Shown here one piece after another: positions 1 through 6,758 of a DNA stretch of 45,819 bases. Numbering within the stretch: position 1 is the stretch's first letter; each line of letters begins with the position of its first letter. The notes beneath the pieces are model-generated. The model did not search any database. It was not told where the DNA came from and saw only the letters and a list, made by a program, of their open reading frames with translations. This DNA is from CAZVFX01 sp964626565. Lineage in GTDB: Bacteria > Myxococcota_A > UBA9042 > CAIXZC01. The DNA lies in contig CAZVFX010000058.1 in assembly GCA_964626565.1 (NCBI GenBank), forward strand, positions 1-45,819, written 5' to 3'. The position numbers were made by a program, and so were the translations under genes.

Positions 1-32
1 TCGTGAGTTTGAAAAGATCTGTACCATTAATT

Positions 33-138
33 CGACATTTTGTCGTCGAGCGGCGTTGGGGCGGATTTTCGCCCCCCGTCCCCTGCAGTTCGCGGGCACA
101 AATGCGCCCCCCGTCCCCTGCGTTTTCGTCCCCTGCGG
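33..138. repeat. G/C-rich 35-bp-period tandem repeat with hairpins, left edge
   Basis: Two copies of the 17-mer CGCCCCCCGTCCCCTGC start at 70 and 105, giving a 35-bp period, and a shorter third copy (CGTCCCCTGC) starts at 127. The first copy shares its 5' end with a hairpin: GGGGCG (58-63), loop GATTTT, CGCCCC (70-75). A second small hairpin, CGACA-TTT-TGTCG, lies at 33-45. The reverse complement of the core reappears at the right edge of the window. I see no gene in this stretch. Confidence 0.8.
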
Positions 139-154
139 GGGGTGGTGTTGGAGG

Positions 155-1333
155 TTATTTGGCTCGGCGGAAGCGTTGGGTCATGTAGAGGATGGTGGCG
201 CCGTTGTCGAGTTTTGATTCGACGATTCCGACGCCGCAGAAGTTGGCTTCATCATCGAGGATATTGCGGCGGTGGCTGGGGCTTGCCATGAGATTTGCGT
301 GGGCCCCGGCGAGGGTTGTGGACAGTGAGATATTCTCTTGCAGGTCTCCCCGTTGTGCGAGGGGTGTGGTTTCCAGGGCGTGGCTCAATCTTCCTGCTTC
401 GGCCATTGTGAGGCTGTAGCCCCTTGCTGAGCGGGCCATTTTGTGATCGGCTCTCAGCGGCGCAAGGCTGCGTTTCTTTCTTTCTTTGTTCATGAGGTAG
501 ATCGCCTGTCGCTCCATTTCGGCTACGGTTGCATCCTGAGCAACTCCCGGATAGAGCTTGAACACGGGCCTTTCGGGAATGGGCACTCCTACATAGACTG
601 GGAAGAGAGCAGCGACCTGGGGCCCGTCACTCTGGACGAGAATCTCCACAAGATACTGGCCCGATTGTTCCGGGAAGTACACTTCGGTCCAGAAGATTCC
701 ACGACTCGACTTGGGCACAACCTGGAACAAGGCTTCGTCCGGGGTCGAGAGGATGAACACGGCGTTGCTGGCGCCGTCTTCCAGGCCACCCCATAGCAGG
801 TGGGTGGTGCCCGGCTCGGCAGCCATTGGAAAGGGTCCCAACTGAGCCAGCCGCTTGGTGAACACTGCGGCCAGCATCCCGGTTTCCTCGTCCATAGCGA
901 GGCCGTAGCGGTTTACTCCCAGCGAGGCCAGGCTATCAACCACCATTCCTTCAAGGAGTGCGCCCGCGTCGTCGCCCCCGCGTACGACGGCCACGACGGG
1001 GAAGAAGAAGCTATCCGTAACGCCGAACCTTCGCAGGGTGAACTGAATTGTCTGGGGCTCGAAGGTGGCGCTACCCTGGACCTGCGAGCAGTCGAGCACT
1101 TTGCAGAGCCGCCGGCAGGCTGCTGAGATGTTGGGATCGACTACAGGTGCGTTAACTCCGGCGGTGGTAAAGGCTCGCTCTACCCTTCTGCTCAGCACCT
1201 GTTCTTCATGCGTGATCTCAGTCCTGAACTCCTCCACTGTCTCGTGGTATTTATGGACAAAGCTGCCGGGCTGGCCCGCCGGGTTCAACACCATCAGCGC
1301 GGCCGCCACGGCGATGAGACTGAAGCGAACCAT
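155..1333 (-). CDS. Secreted CAP-domain (SCP/PR-1-like) protein
   Basis: Exported protein with an N-terminal hydrophobic signal (VRFSLIAVAAALMVLN) and a C-terminal CAP/SCP domain of roughly 115 residues. That domain shows the expected pattern: a helix with N-K-E-R near its start, L-x-x-D-H-K-M-A-x-S-A-R, a SHALE segment, a Q-E-N-I segment, and SPSHRRNIL followed by FCGVGIV. Bacterial CAP proteins are usually extracytoplasmic and mostly of unknown activity. The roughly 250 residues between signal and CAP domain are not recognised; they include a pair of close cysteines (C-R-R-L-C). The frame is open from an ATG at 1372, but a promoter-like -10 at 1387-1392 would leave that start almost no leader, so I prefer the ATG at 1333. 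Neither start has a convincing ribosome site. Confidence 0.8.
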   Translation of the reverse strand: MVRFSLIAVAAALMVLNPAGQPGSFVHKYHETVEEFRTEITHEEQVLSRRVERAFTTAGVNAPVVDPNISAACRRLCKVLDCSQVQGSATFEPQTIQFTLRRFGVTDSFFFPVVAVVRGGDDAGALLEGMVVDSLASLGVNRYGLAMDEETGMLAAVFTKRLAQLGPFPMAAEPGTTHLLWGGLEDGASNAVFILSTPDEALFQVVPKSSRGIFWTEVYFPEQSGQYLVEILVQSDGPQVAALFPVYVGVPIPERPVFKLYPGVAQDATVAEMERQAIYLMNKERKKRSLAPLRADHKMARSARGYSLTMAEAGRLSHALETTPLAQRGDLQENISLSTTLAGAHANLMASPSHRRNILDDEANFCGVGIVESKLDNGATILYMTQRFRRAK

Positions 1334-1386
1334 CGCACACCGCCTGGCAATTCGGGCACAGACCGCCCCCATGGGCGGCTAAGACA

Positions 1387-1414
1387 AGTATAGATCAGGG
1401 TACGGATTGAACAA
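1387..1414 (-). promoter_or_regulatory. Candidate sigma70-type promoter for the CAP gene
   Basis: On the minus strand, TTGTTC (1414-1409), a 16-bp spacer and TATACT (1392-1387). The -10 box matches consensus at five of six positions; the -35 is weak. It would start transcription near 1380. Confidence 0.35.
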
Positions 1415-1442
1415 TTTTCCGGCGATCATCGAAGGAGCAAAG

Positions 1443-1471
1443 TTGTCAGCGGCGGCCTTTCTTGCTATCAT
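1443..1471 (+). promoter_or_regulatory. Candidate sigma70-type promoter for the Cys-rich lipoprotein
   Basis: TTGTCA (1443-1448), a 17-bp spacer and TATCAT (1466-1471); each box has five of six consensus bases. The predicted start near 1478 leaves a leader of about 28 nt containing GAGGA just before the ATG at 1507. Confidence 0.55.
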
Positions 1472-1506
1472 TGGTCTTCAGTTGGAGAAACGAGCGAGGA
1501 ACCCCC

Positions 1507-2766
1507 ATGAAGATGACCCGTTTCGTCGGCACATTGCTTGTGCTGATGGTGTGCGCCGGCTGCGGTATCACGGTTGATCTTTCGAATCTCAGCTTTCAGC
1601 CCGGAGATGCGGTCAGTTCAACTCCGGACAACGTGGTGGAGCCGGATCTGGTGACGGAAAAGGATAAGGTTCAGCCGGAGGATACCGGCCCGGTTGAGGA
1701 GGTCATCGCACCGCCGTCCATTACTTGCTGGGAGGCGCTGGACTGTGTGCTCACTGATGAAGATTGCAACGCGCTGTTGCAAGACGATTGCGTGCGTAAC
1801 TGTGCTGAGGACGAAGACTGGAAGCTCAACAATCCCGGCTTGGACAAGCTGCAGGCCTGCGTGTACAACAAGTGCTCAGGCGATCCGCGATATCCTCTTC
1901 CCGATGACTACTTCATGTGCTTCGCTGAGCAGTGTGCCCAGGAACTGGTGGAGTGCATTCGGTTGCCGGAGGGGGAACAGTCGTGCGGCGAAGTTATGGC
2001 CTGCGTTGCAGCCGAAGGCTGTTTCGAAGACAACGCAGCTCCCGAGTTGGACTGCCTCGCCGGCTGTTTCGAGAACGTCAACGTGAACGCGATGTACGAA
2101 ATCGAGGCGCTTTTCGAGCAGTGCGTCCCGGAAGGCGGAGAGGGGGGAAGGGAGAATCCGGACTGCATGGCAACGATGTTCGACTGCTACGGAGGCGCCG
2201 GGGAGGCCGATTGCACGGAGTCATTGCAGTGCCTCGAGAATTGCAATGATGAGGACGACAAGGACAATTGCGAAGCCGATTGCTTTGTGCAAATGAATGA
2301 GGAAGCGGCTACAGCAGTGGCTGGACTGTTCGCTTGTCAAATCGACGCAAACGCCAACCCGTTCGATTGTGCGATCCATGCTCTGCCGTGCGTGGAAACG
2401 GACCCTGACGAGCAGGTAGTCTGTAATTCCATGCTAGGGGGCATGTCGACCATATTTGCTGCCTACTACTTCCATCGGTTCCCCAACAATCAGTTTGTAG
2501 AAGGGTTTGCCACCCATCTTCTGAAGAACGCAGGATTGGAGCCGGACGACGTAGGGCCGCTAGAGCAATTCAGTTTCATGATGTGGGGCGCAGCCTCCAT
2601 CGTTGAGGAGCAGCACGACGACTTGCAGGATGTTCTTGAGTGTCTATCCGACAAGCAGCCGGAACCCAGCGAGATCCCTTCTGGAGAGAACGCGTACGGC
2701 CAGGTGAAACTCCTGCACTGGGGACAGTGCGTGGATGGAACCGTGTGCCAGCACTCGATTAACTAG
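1507..2766 (+). CDS. Cysteine-rich lipoprotein of unknown function
   Basis: A 419-residue outer-envelope lipoprotein. The signal runs from MKMTRFVGTLLVLMV to a lipobox C-A-G-C with Cys19 as the lipid site. An acidic, Pro-rich linker (about 30-72) follows. Then come three five-cysteine modules sharing a C-x5-C opening and a C-x3-C ending (the first begins at C74; the others are SCGEVMAC..CLAGC and DCTESLQC..CEADC). The C-terminal 120 residues have few cysteines. The ATG at 1507 is chosen over an in-frame upstream GTG/ATG-type start at 1462 because GAGGA precedes it and it starts the signal peptide; the upstream start would fall inside the promoter. No family recognised; the Cys spacing suggests disulfide-stabilised small helical repeats. 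A small secreted protein follows 43 bp downstream. Confidence 0.85.
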   Translation: MKMTRFVGTLLVLMVCAGCGITVDLSNLSFQPGDAVSSTPDNVVEPDLVTEKDKVQPEDTGPVEEVIAPPSITCWEALDCVLTDEDCNALLQDDCVRNCAEDEDWKLNNPGLDKLQACVYNKCSGDPRYPLPDDYFMCFAEQCAQELVECIRLPEGEQSCGEVMACVAAEGCFEDNAAPELDCLAGCFENVNVNAMYEIEALFEQCVPEGGEGGRENPDCMATMFDCYGGAGEADCTESLQCLENCNDEDDKDNCEADCFVQMNEEAATAVAGLFACQIDANANPFDCAIHALPCVETDPDEQVVCNSMLGGMSTIFAAYYFHRFPNNQFVEGFATHLLKNAGLEPDDVGPLEQFSFMMWGAASIVEEQHDDLQDVLECLSDKQPEPSEIPSGENAYGQVKLLHWGQCVDGTVCQHSIN

Positions 2767-2809
2767 AAAACCCCGCGATCAGGAGCAGTAAACCGGTTTG
2801 AGGAGTTAG

Positions 2810-3283
2810 ATGAAACAACACCGCCTTATATTGTCACTAGTGCTTGCCATTGCCCTCTTACTCCCTTGCCTCGCAGGTGGGGAAGGAAGGGGGAATTTCC
2901 CTGTGCGAGAGCCTGACGATTCCACCTCCTTCTACGTGCTGTACCATGTTCTAAAGGCGGGTGTGGAGCCGGATGAGGAAGCTGCGTTTGCGGAGTATGT
3001 CAAGTTGTGCCATGACGACCGAAAATCGAGTGCAGAGAAGAAGACCCGGTTGAAGGAGAAGGAGTGGTCGAACCTGCGCTTGCAGGCGGGCGCTTACCTG
3101 GCTCACGACACTTACGGCTTCAAGGTCTACGTGCTGAACATGAAGCCCGGCAAAGTGACGAGAAAGACGAAGAAGGTCTACTTCACAATTAGAAACCAGA
3201 TAGAGCCTGAAGAGCGCACGGGCCTGCTCATTGTCGAGCGGAATAAGAAGGGCCGCTGGAAGCTTCGCAGTCTGAACCTGTAA
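2810..3283 (+). CDS. Small secreted protein, function unknown
   Basis: 157 residues with a clear signal peptide (MKQHRLILSLVLAIALLLPC followed by LAGGEG) and a basic, Lys/Arg-rich mature part. The segment YGFKVYVLNMKPGKVTRKTK followed by KVYFTIRNQ looks like a beta-sheet domain. GAGG sits 6 nt before the ATG. It probably shares a transcript with the Cys-rich lipoprotein 43 bp upstream. Its last 56 bp overlap the 3' end of the convergent radical SAM gene. A possible lipobox (LLPC) exists near residue 20 but is followed by LAGG, so either SPase I or II cleavage is possible. I do not recognise a family. Confidence 0.75.
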   Translation: MKQHRLILSLVLAIALLLPCLAGGEGRGNFPVREPDDSTSFYVLYHVLKAGVEPDEEAAFAEYVKLCHDDRKSSAEKKTRLKEKEWSNLRLQAGAYLAHDTYGFKVYVLNMKPGKVTRKTKKVYFTIRNQIEPEERTGLLIVERNKKGRWKLRSLNL

Positions 3284-5711
3284 CAAATCGGTATCCGAGG
3301 TCCCCGGCAACTCTGATTACGCGGTGCCACGACCTGCGGATCTGGTTCACCTTGTCCTCCCACTTAAGCCCATCTAGCTCGTTGACTCCCTTGCCGTCTT
3401 CTGTCCGAGTCAAGTTGAAGCGCTCGGGATACAGGTACAGCAGCGAGTTCTCCATGACTTGAAATCGCATGAGGTTTATGTGGGTTGCGTGGGGCTGCAT
3501 GCGGTCCAGCCAGCGGACAGTCGCCTCGATATCGTCGTCGGTTTCGTGTGGAATGCCCTGGATGAGGTTGACAATGTTGGTTATTCCAACCTCATTGGCT
3601 GCAACCAGGATATCAGAGGCTTCTTCGAGGTCGATCCCTTTGTTCATCAACCGCGCCAATCGCGGCGACGCGCAGTCGATTCCCCAGGTCAAGGCGACAC
3701 ATCCCGCTTCCTTCATAGCCTTTAGCACGGGGCGGTCCAGCCTGGTCGGTTTGGCCGAATCCACCCACCGGACGCGGGGTTCGCGGTTGCCCATCGCGTC
3801 CAGGAAGGCCTCCAGATAGCCTGGAACGGGATTGATCAGGGTGTTGAGGAAGAGGAAGTTACTCACTTCGTATTTCGTCTTGATGTGTGCGAGTTCTTCA
3901 ACGACCATTTCCGGATTCCGGGTGCGCATCTGGCCACCGGTGTAGTCACCGCAAAATGCGCAGTGGTAGGGGCAGCCGTGAACGAACATGTAGGGCACGA
4001 CGCGCTCGCCTGCGAAGGGGAACTTGGTCTCGGTGTAGAGGGGGAAATTCACCCAATCGAGGTTGGACGCGGTGGCTACGTTGAGGTTATGCTCCGCGGA
4101 CGGCGCAGTGACAACGTCCCCGCCCAGGCGGTAGCAAAGCCCGGGAATGCCGCGGGGCTCCCGCTTTTCCAGCAGTGCGCAGGCGAGGGCTACGAGGGGC
4201 ATTTCGCCCTCTCCTTCCACCACGAAGTCAACGGAGGGAAAGCTGCTCAATAGCCCTTCCCCGTCCTCTTCCCCCCTGCCTCCGACCACGTTGAAGCCTC
4301 CGCCCGGAACCGTCTCACACAGCTTGGCTGCCAACGGTGCCGTCTGGTGACTTTCGACGGAGTACCCGATGAGTGCAAATCCCCGCACGCGCTGATCGGC
4401 TCGGGCGATCCGCTGTGCGCAGAACTCCAGCAGCCGTTCTTCGGGGACATCGGTGTGGCCGCCCATCAGCCCACCGGCGGTGGCCTCTGCTGCCAGGTCG
4501 AGGACGTCCACGGGAAACCCCCTTTCGCTGAGTGCGGAGGAGAGTTGTATCAGGGAGAGGGGCGGGAGGATGGTTCCGTCTCGCCGTTCCATATCACTAT
4601 AGCCGGGCATTCGCACCAGCAGTACCGGGAATTCCTCCGCGCCCGGTTGGGGTCCGGGCATATCGGTTTCTTCGACTGTTACGGTGCGCGGCCCCACGGT
4701 TCCCCACAGACTGGCATCGGCGGATTCACGGCCGAAGTCCCCCAGGCTCACCTTGCGGGCCTTAGGTGCATGCCGAACCCGCTTCCGCCCCCCGAAAAGC
4801 TCCCGGCCCGCTCCCGCCCATTCCAACAGTTCTTCGGGGGCCAGCGAGAAGGGGGTGAGGTGGCTCCGCCAGCCTGCGAGCCGGTCCTCGGCCAGGGCGC
4901 CGGAGGTTGCCGGTGCGCAGCGGGCCAACAAGGTGCAGCCCCGGCAACGTTCCGGGACACCATCCCCGGCCGGGGCGCCCGCCTTTTCCCTGGTTCTGAA
5001 AAAGGGCAGCAGGTGGGGCCTATCGGCAACCAGGCAAAGCGGCAGTCCGCTGTCTGCGGACAGCCCGATAGAAGCGCGGCCTTCCGCCCAGCGGCGCCCT
5101 TCCTGCTCCAAGATATGCCCCAGCAACCTGGTGGTGTCTGCCCATTGCGGCAGGACGACCCTGCCACCTTTGGTGCGACTGGGCCACAGCTCCAGGTGAG
5201 CCTGGTGAACGAGTGGCAGGGCTGCTGCCAGAAAATCGACCATGGCGTCGGGCTCTGCCGTGGCCTGCGGCTGAAGCGCGATTCGCATCTCCAACTGCAG
5301 AACGGAGGCATTTCTACCACCCCCGCAGTCCACCTCCCCAGAGTAGCGCCGGCGGATTTCGTGAAGTTTGTCGAAAGTCGCCTGCCAGGCTCCTTCGCAG
5401 CCGGCCAGTCGGTCAAACGGTTCGGGTTCAAAAACCGGGACCGTCACTTCGAGGAGGGTCAGCCCAGCGGCCACCATCTGTTCAAGAGCCTCGCGCGGCA
5501 GGTGAGCGAGATGTAGCAGCGATAGGCCGACGCGGCTGTCGCATCCTTCGATCAGCCACTCGGTGAGTCGGCAAACGAGGCCTACCGGGATGATCCTTGT
5601 TCGGGACACGAGGTAGACTCTGGGAGTCGCGGTGTCCAGCCGTTTGGAGTAAGCCCGGGACACCGATTCGAAGTCACTTTCGCTGTCGAGCGGTATGTAG
5701 TCCCACCTCAT
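3228..5711 (-). CDS. Two-module radical SAM protein with B12-binding domain
   Basis: About 827 residues. The C-terminal two thirds is a standard B12-binding radical SAM enzyme: a Rossmann-like cobalamin domain (FPVLLVRMPGYSDM.., ILPPLSLIQLSSAL, VVGGRGEEDGE) and then a radical SAM core with the iron-sulfur motif CPYHCAFC and downstream G-I-D and GIPHET strands. The N-terminal roughly 330 residues look like a second, degenerate radical SAM/SPASM-type module. It has beta/alpha-barrel-like stretches and ends in LPLCLV and C-R-G-C-x5-C, but no CxxxCxxC. The enzyme class (methyltransferase or other) cannot be told from sequence. The TTG at 5744 opens the frame, but a -10 box at 5726-5721 makes the ATG at 5711 the likely, nearly leaderless, start. 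The substrate is unknown and no precursor peptide is visible nearby. Confidence 0.85.
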   Translation of the reverse strand: MRWDYIPLDSESDFESVSRAYSKRLDTATPRVYLVSRTRIIPVGLVCRLTEWLIEGCDSRVGLSLLHLAHLPREALEQMVAAGLTLLEVTVPVFEPEPFDRLAGCEGAWQATFDKLHEIRRRYSGEVDCGGGRNASVLQLEMRIALQPQATAEPDAMVDFLAAALPLVHQAHLELWPSRTKGGRVVLPQWADTTRLLGHILEQEGRRWAEGRASIGLSADSGLPLCLVADRPHLLPFFRTREKAGAPAGDGVPERCRGCTLLARCAPATSGALAEDRLAGWRSHLTPFSLAPEELLEWAGAGRELFGGRKRVRHAPKARKVSLGDFGRESADASLWGTVGPRTVTVEETDMPGPQPGAEEFPVLLVRMPGYSDMERRDGTILPPLSLIQLSSALSERGFPVDVLDLAAEATAGGLMGGHTDVPEERLLEFCAQRIARADQRVRGFALIGYSVESHQTAPLAAKLCETVPGGGFNVVGGRGEEDGEGLLSSFPSVDFVVEGEGEMPLVALACALLEKREPRGIPGLCYRLGGDVVTAPSAEHNLNVATASNLDWVNFPLYTETKFPFAGERVVPYMFVHGCPYHCAFCGDYTGGQMRTRNPEMVVEELAHIKTKYEVSNFLFLNTLINPVPGYLEAFLDAMGNREPRVRWVDSAKPTRLDRPVLKAMKEAGCVALTWGIDCASPRLARLMNKGIDLEEASDILVAANEVGITNIVNLIQGIPHETDDDIEATVRWLDRMQPHATHINLMRFQVMENSLLYLYPERFNLTRTEDGKGVNELDGLKWEDKVNQIRRSWHRVIRVAGDLGYRFVTGSDCEASSGPSYSARQ

Positions 5712-5720
5712 GCGAAATCG

Positions 5721-5749
5721 AGTATAGGCGCCGCTCGCACCCAATGCAA
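5721..5749 (-). promoter_or_regulatory. Candidate promoter giving a near-leaderless radical SAM transcript
   Basis: On the minus strand, TTGCAT (5749-5744), 17-bp spacer, TATACT (5726-5721). Only 9 bases separate the -10 box from the ATG at 5711, so transcription would start within a few bases of the start codon. Confidence 0.4.
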
Positions 5750-5770
5750 GCGGCCGCGGCGCCCGCGCCG

Positions 5771-5799
5771 TTGTACTGCCGGCCGCGGGGAGGTATACT
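5771..5799 (+). promoter_or_regulatory. Candidate promoter for the DUF362/polyferredoxin pair
   Basis: TTGTAC (5771-5776, weak), 17-bp spacer, TATACT (5794-5799, five of six). Predicted start near 5806, exactly where the GGCGGTA-type heptamer repeat begins. Confidence 0.35.
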
Positions 5800-5805
5800 A
5801 GCGAA

Positions 5806-5840
5806 GGCAGTAGGCGGTAGGCGGTACGCGGTAGGTAGGG
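5806..5840 (+). repeat. Imperfect heptanucleotide repeat GGCGGTA
   Basis: Successive 7-bp units GGCAGTA, GGCGGTA, GGCGGTA, CGCGGTA (5806-5833), then the degenerate GGTAGGG. It lies between the candidate promoter and the ATG at 5867, so it would be in the 5' untranslated leader. It encodes nothing plausible. Confidence 0.7.
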
Positions 5841-5866
5841 GATTGGCCCGGGCCTTGGAGAAGCTA

Positions 5867-6757
5867 ATGGAAAGACGTCGTTTTTTGGGAGGATGTGCTG
5901 TTGGTTTTTCGACTCTGGCTCTGCGGCCCTTGATCCCCCGCTTCGCGGGCGGACCGATTCCCGACATGGTTGTGGTGCATGGAAAGGACTATGCCGGTGC
6001 GGTGGCTGCGGCGGTCAAGAACCTCGGCGGGATCGGCCACTTCGTCAAGAAGGGCGAGACGGTGCTGGTGAAGCCAAACGCGGGTTGGGAACGAACTCCC
6101 GAGCAGGCGGCCAACACCCACCCCGACGTACTGGGCGCGGTGGTCAAGTTGTGTGTTGACGCCGGGGCATCCAGGGTGATCGTTGCCGACCGTACGTGCC
6201 ACGACGCCGAAGATTGCTTCGAACGCAGCGGCATCGGCGCCGCGGCGAAGGCGGCCGGTGCTGAGGTCATTTACGACGACCTGAAATACATCTGGCGGGA
6301 CTTCGGCGGAAAGCTGGTGAAGAAATACCAACTCCTTGACCTGTTCATCCAGGCGGACAAGGTGATCAACGTGCCGGTAGCCAAGCACCACGGACTGTCC
6401 AAGCTCACCTGCGCCATGAAGAACTGGATGGGGGTTATCGGGGGTAAGAGATCGCTCCTTCACCAGGACATCGATACCTCGGTAGCCGATCTTGCAGCGG
6501 CGTGCACGCCATCACTCACTGTGGTGGATGCAACCAGGGTGCTGGTGAAGAATGGCCCGACCGGCGGTAAGCTCGAAGACGTGAAGCAACTTGACCTGGT
6601 CGCGGCCGGGTATGACCAGGTGACTCTCGACTCCTGGGCCGCGGGACTGATAGGATACAAGTGGGAAGACGTTGGCTACCTGGTGCAAGCCGGCAAGCGC
6701 GGGATCGGCCAGCCCGACCCTGACAAAGTGAGAATAAAGAAGATCGAACGAGTGTAA
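5867..6757 (+). CDS. DUF362-domain protein with Tat signal
   Basis: 296 residues. The N-terminus MERRRFLGGCAVGFSTLA is a twin-arginine signal, so the folded, probably cofactor-bearing protein should be exported. The body matches the DUF362 family: VLVKPNAGWE, THPDVLGAVVKLC, AGASRVIVADR, ADKVINVPVAKHH, LTCAMKNWMGV and a late ..VDATRVLVKNGPTGG. DUF362 members are often fused to or encoded beside ferredoxins, but the family's biochemical role is not settled. The frame is open from 5597, but the ATG at 5867 is preceded by GGAG and starts the signal, and the upstream part would translate the heptamer repeat. The next gene starts 1 bp after the stop, so the two are probably translationally coupled and work together. 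Confidence 0.85.
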   Translation: MERRRFLGGCAVGFSTLALRPLIPRFAGGPIPDMVVVHGKDYAGAVAAAVKNLGGIGHFVKKGETVLVKPNAGWERTPEQAANTHPDVLGAVVKLCVDAGASRVIVADRTCHDAEDCFERSGIGAAAKAAGAEVIYDDLKYIWRDFGGKLVKKYQLLDLFIQADKVINVPVAKHHGLSKLTCAMKNWMGVIGGKRSLLHQDIDTSVADLAAACTPSLTVVDATRVLVKNGPTGGKLEDVKQLDLVAAGYDQVTLDSWAAGLIGYKWEDVGYLVQAGKRGIGQPDPDKVRIKKIERV

Positions 6758-6758
6758 T

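Noticed and set aside
33..138. CRISPR array at the left edge
   Set aside because: The 35-bp spacing is a simple tandem repeat with 2-3 short copies and no unique spacers of normal length or cas genes.
3..291. Short plus-strand frames over the left-edge repeat
   Set aside because: They are translations of C-rich repeats and run antisense into the CAP gene.
4347..5516. 389-codon plus-strand frame
   Set aside because: It lies antisense inside the radical SAM gene, has no ribosome site and reads as low-complexity Gly/Gln/Arg-rich peptide.
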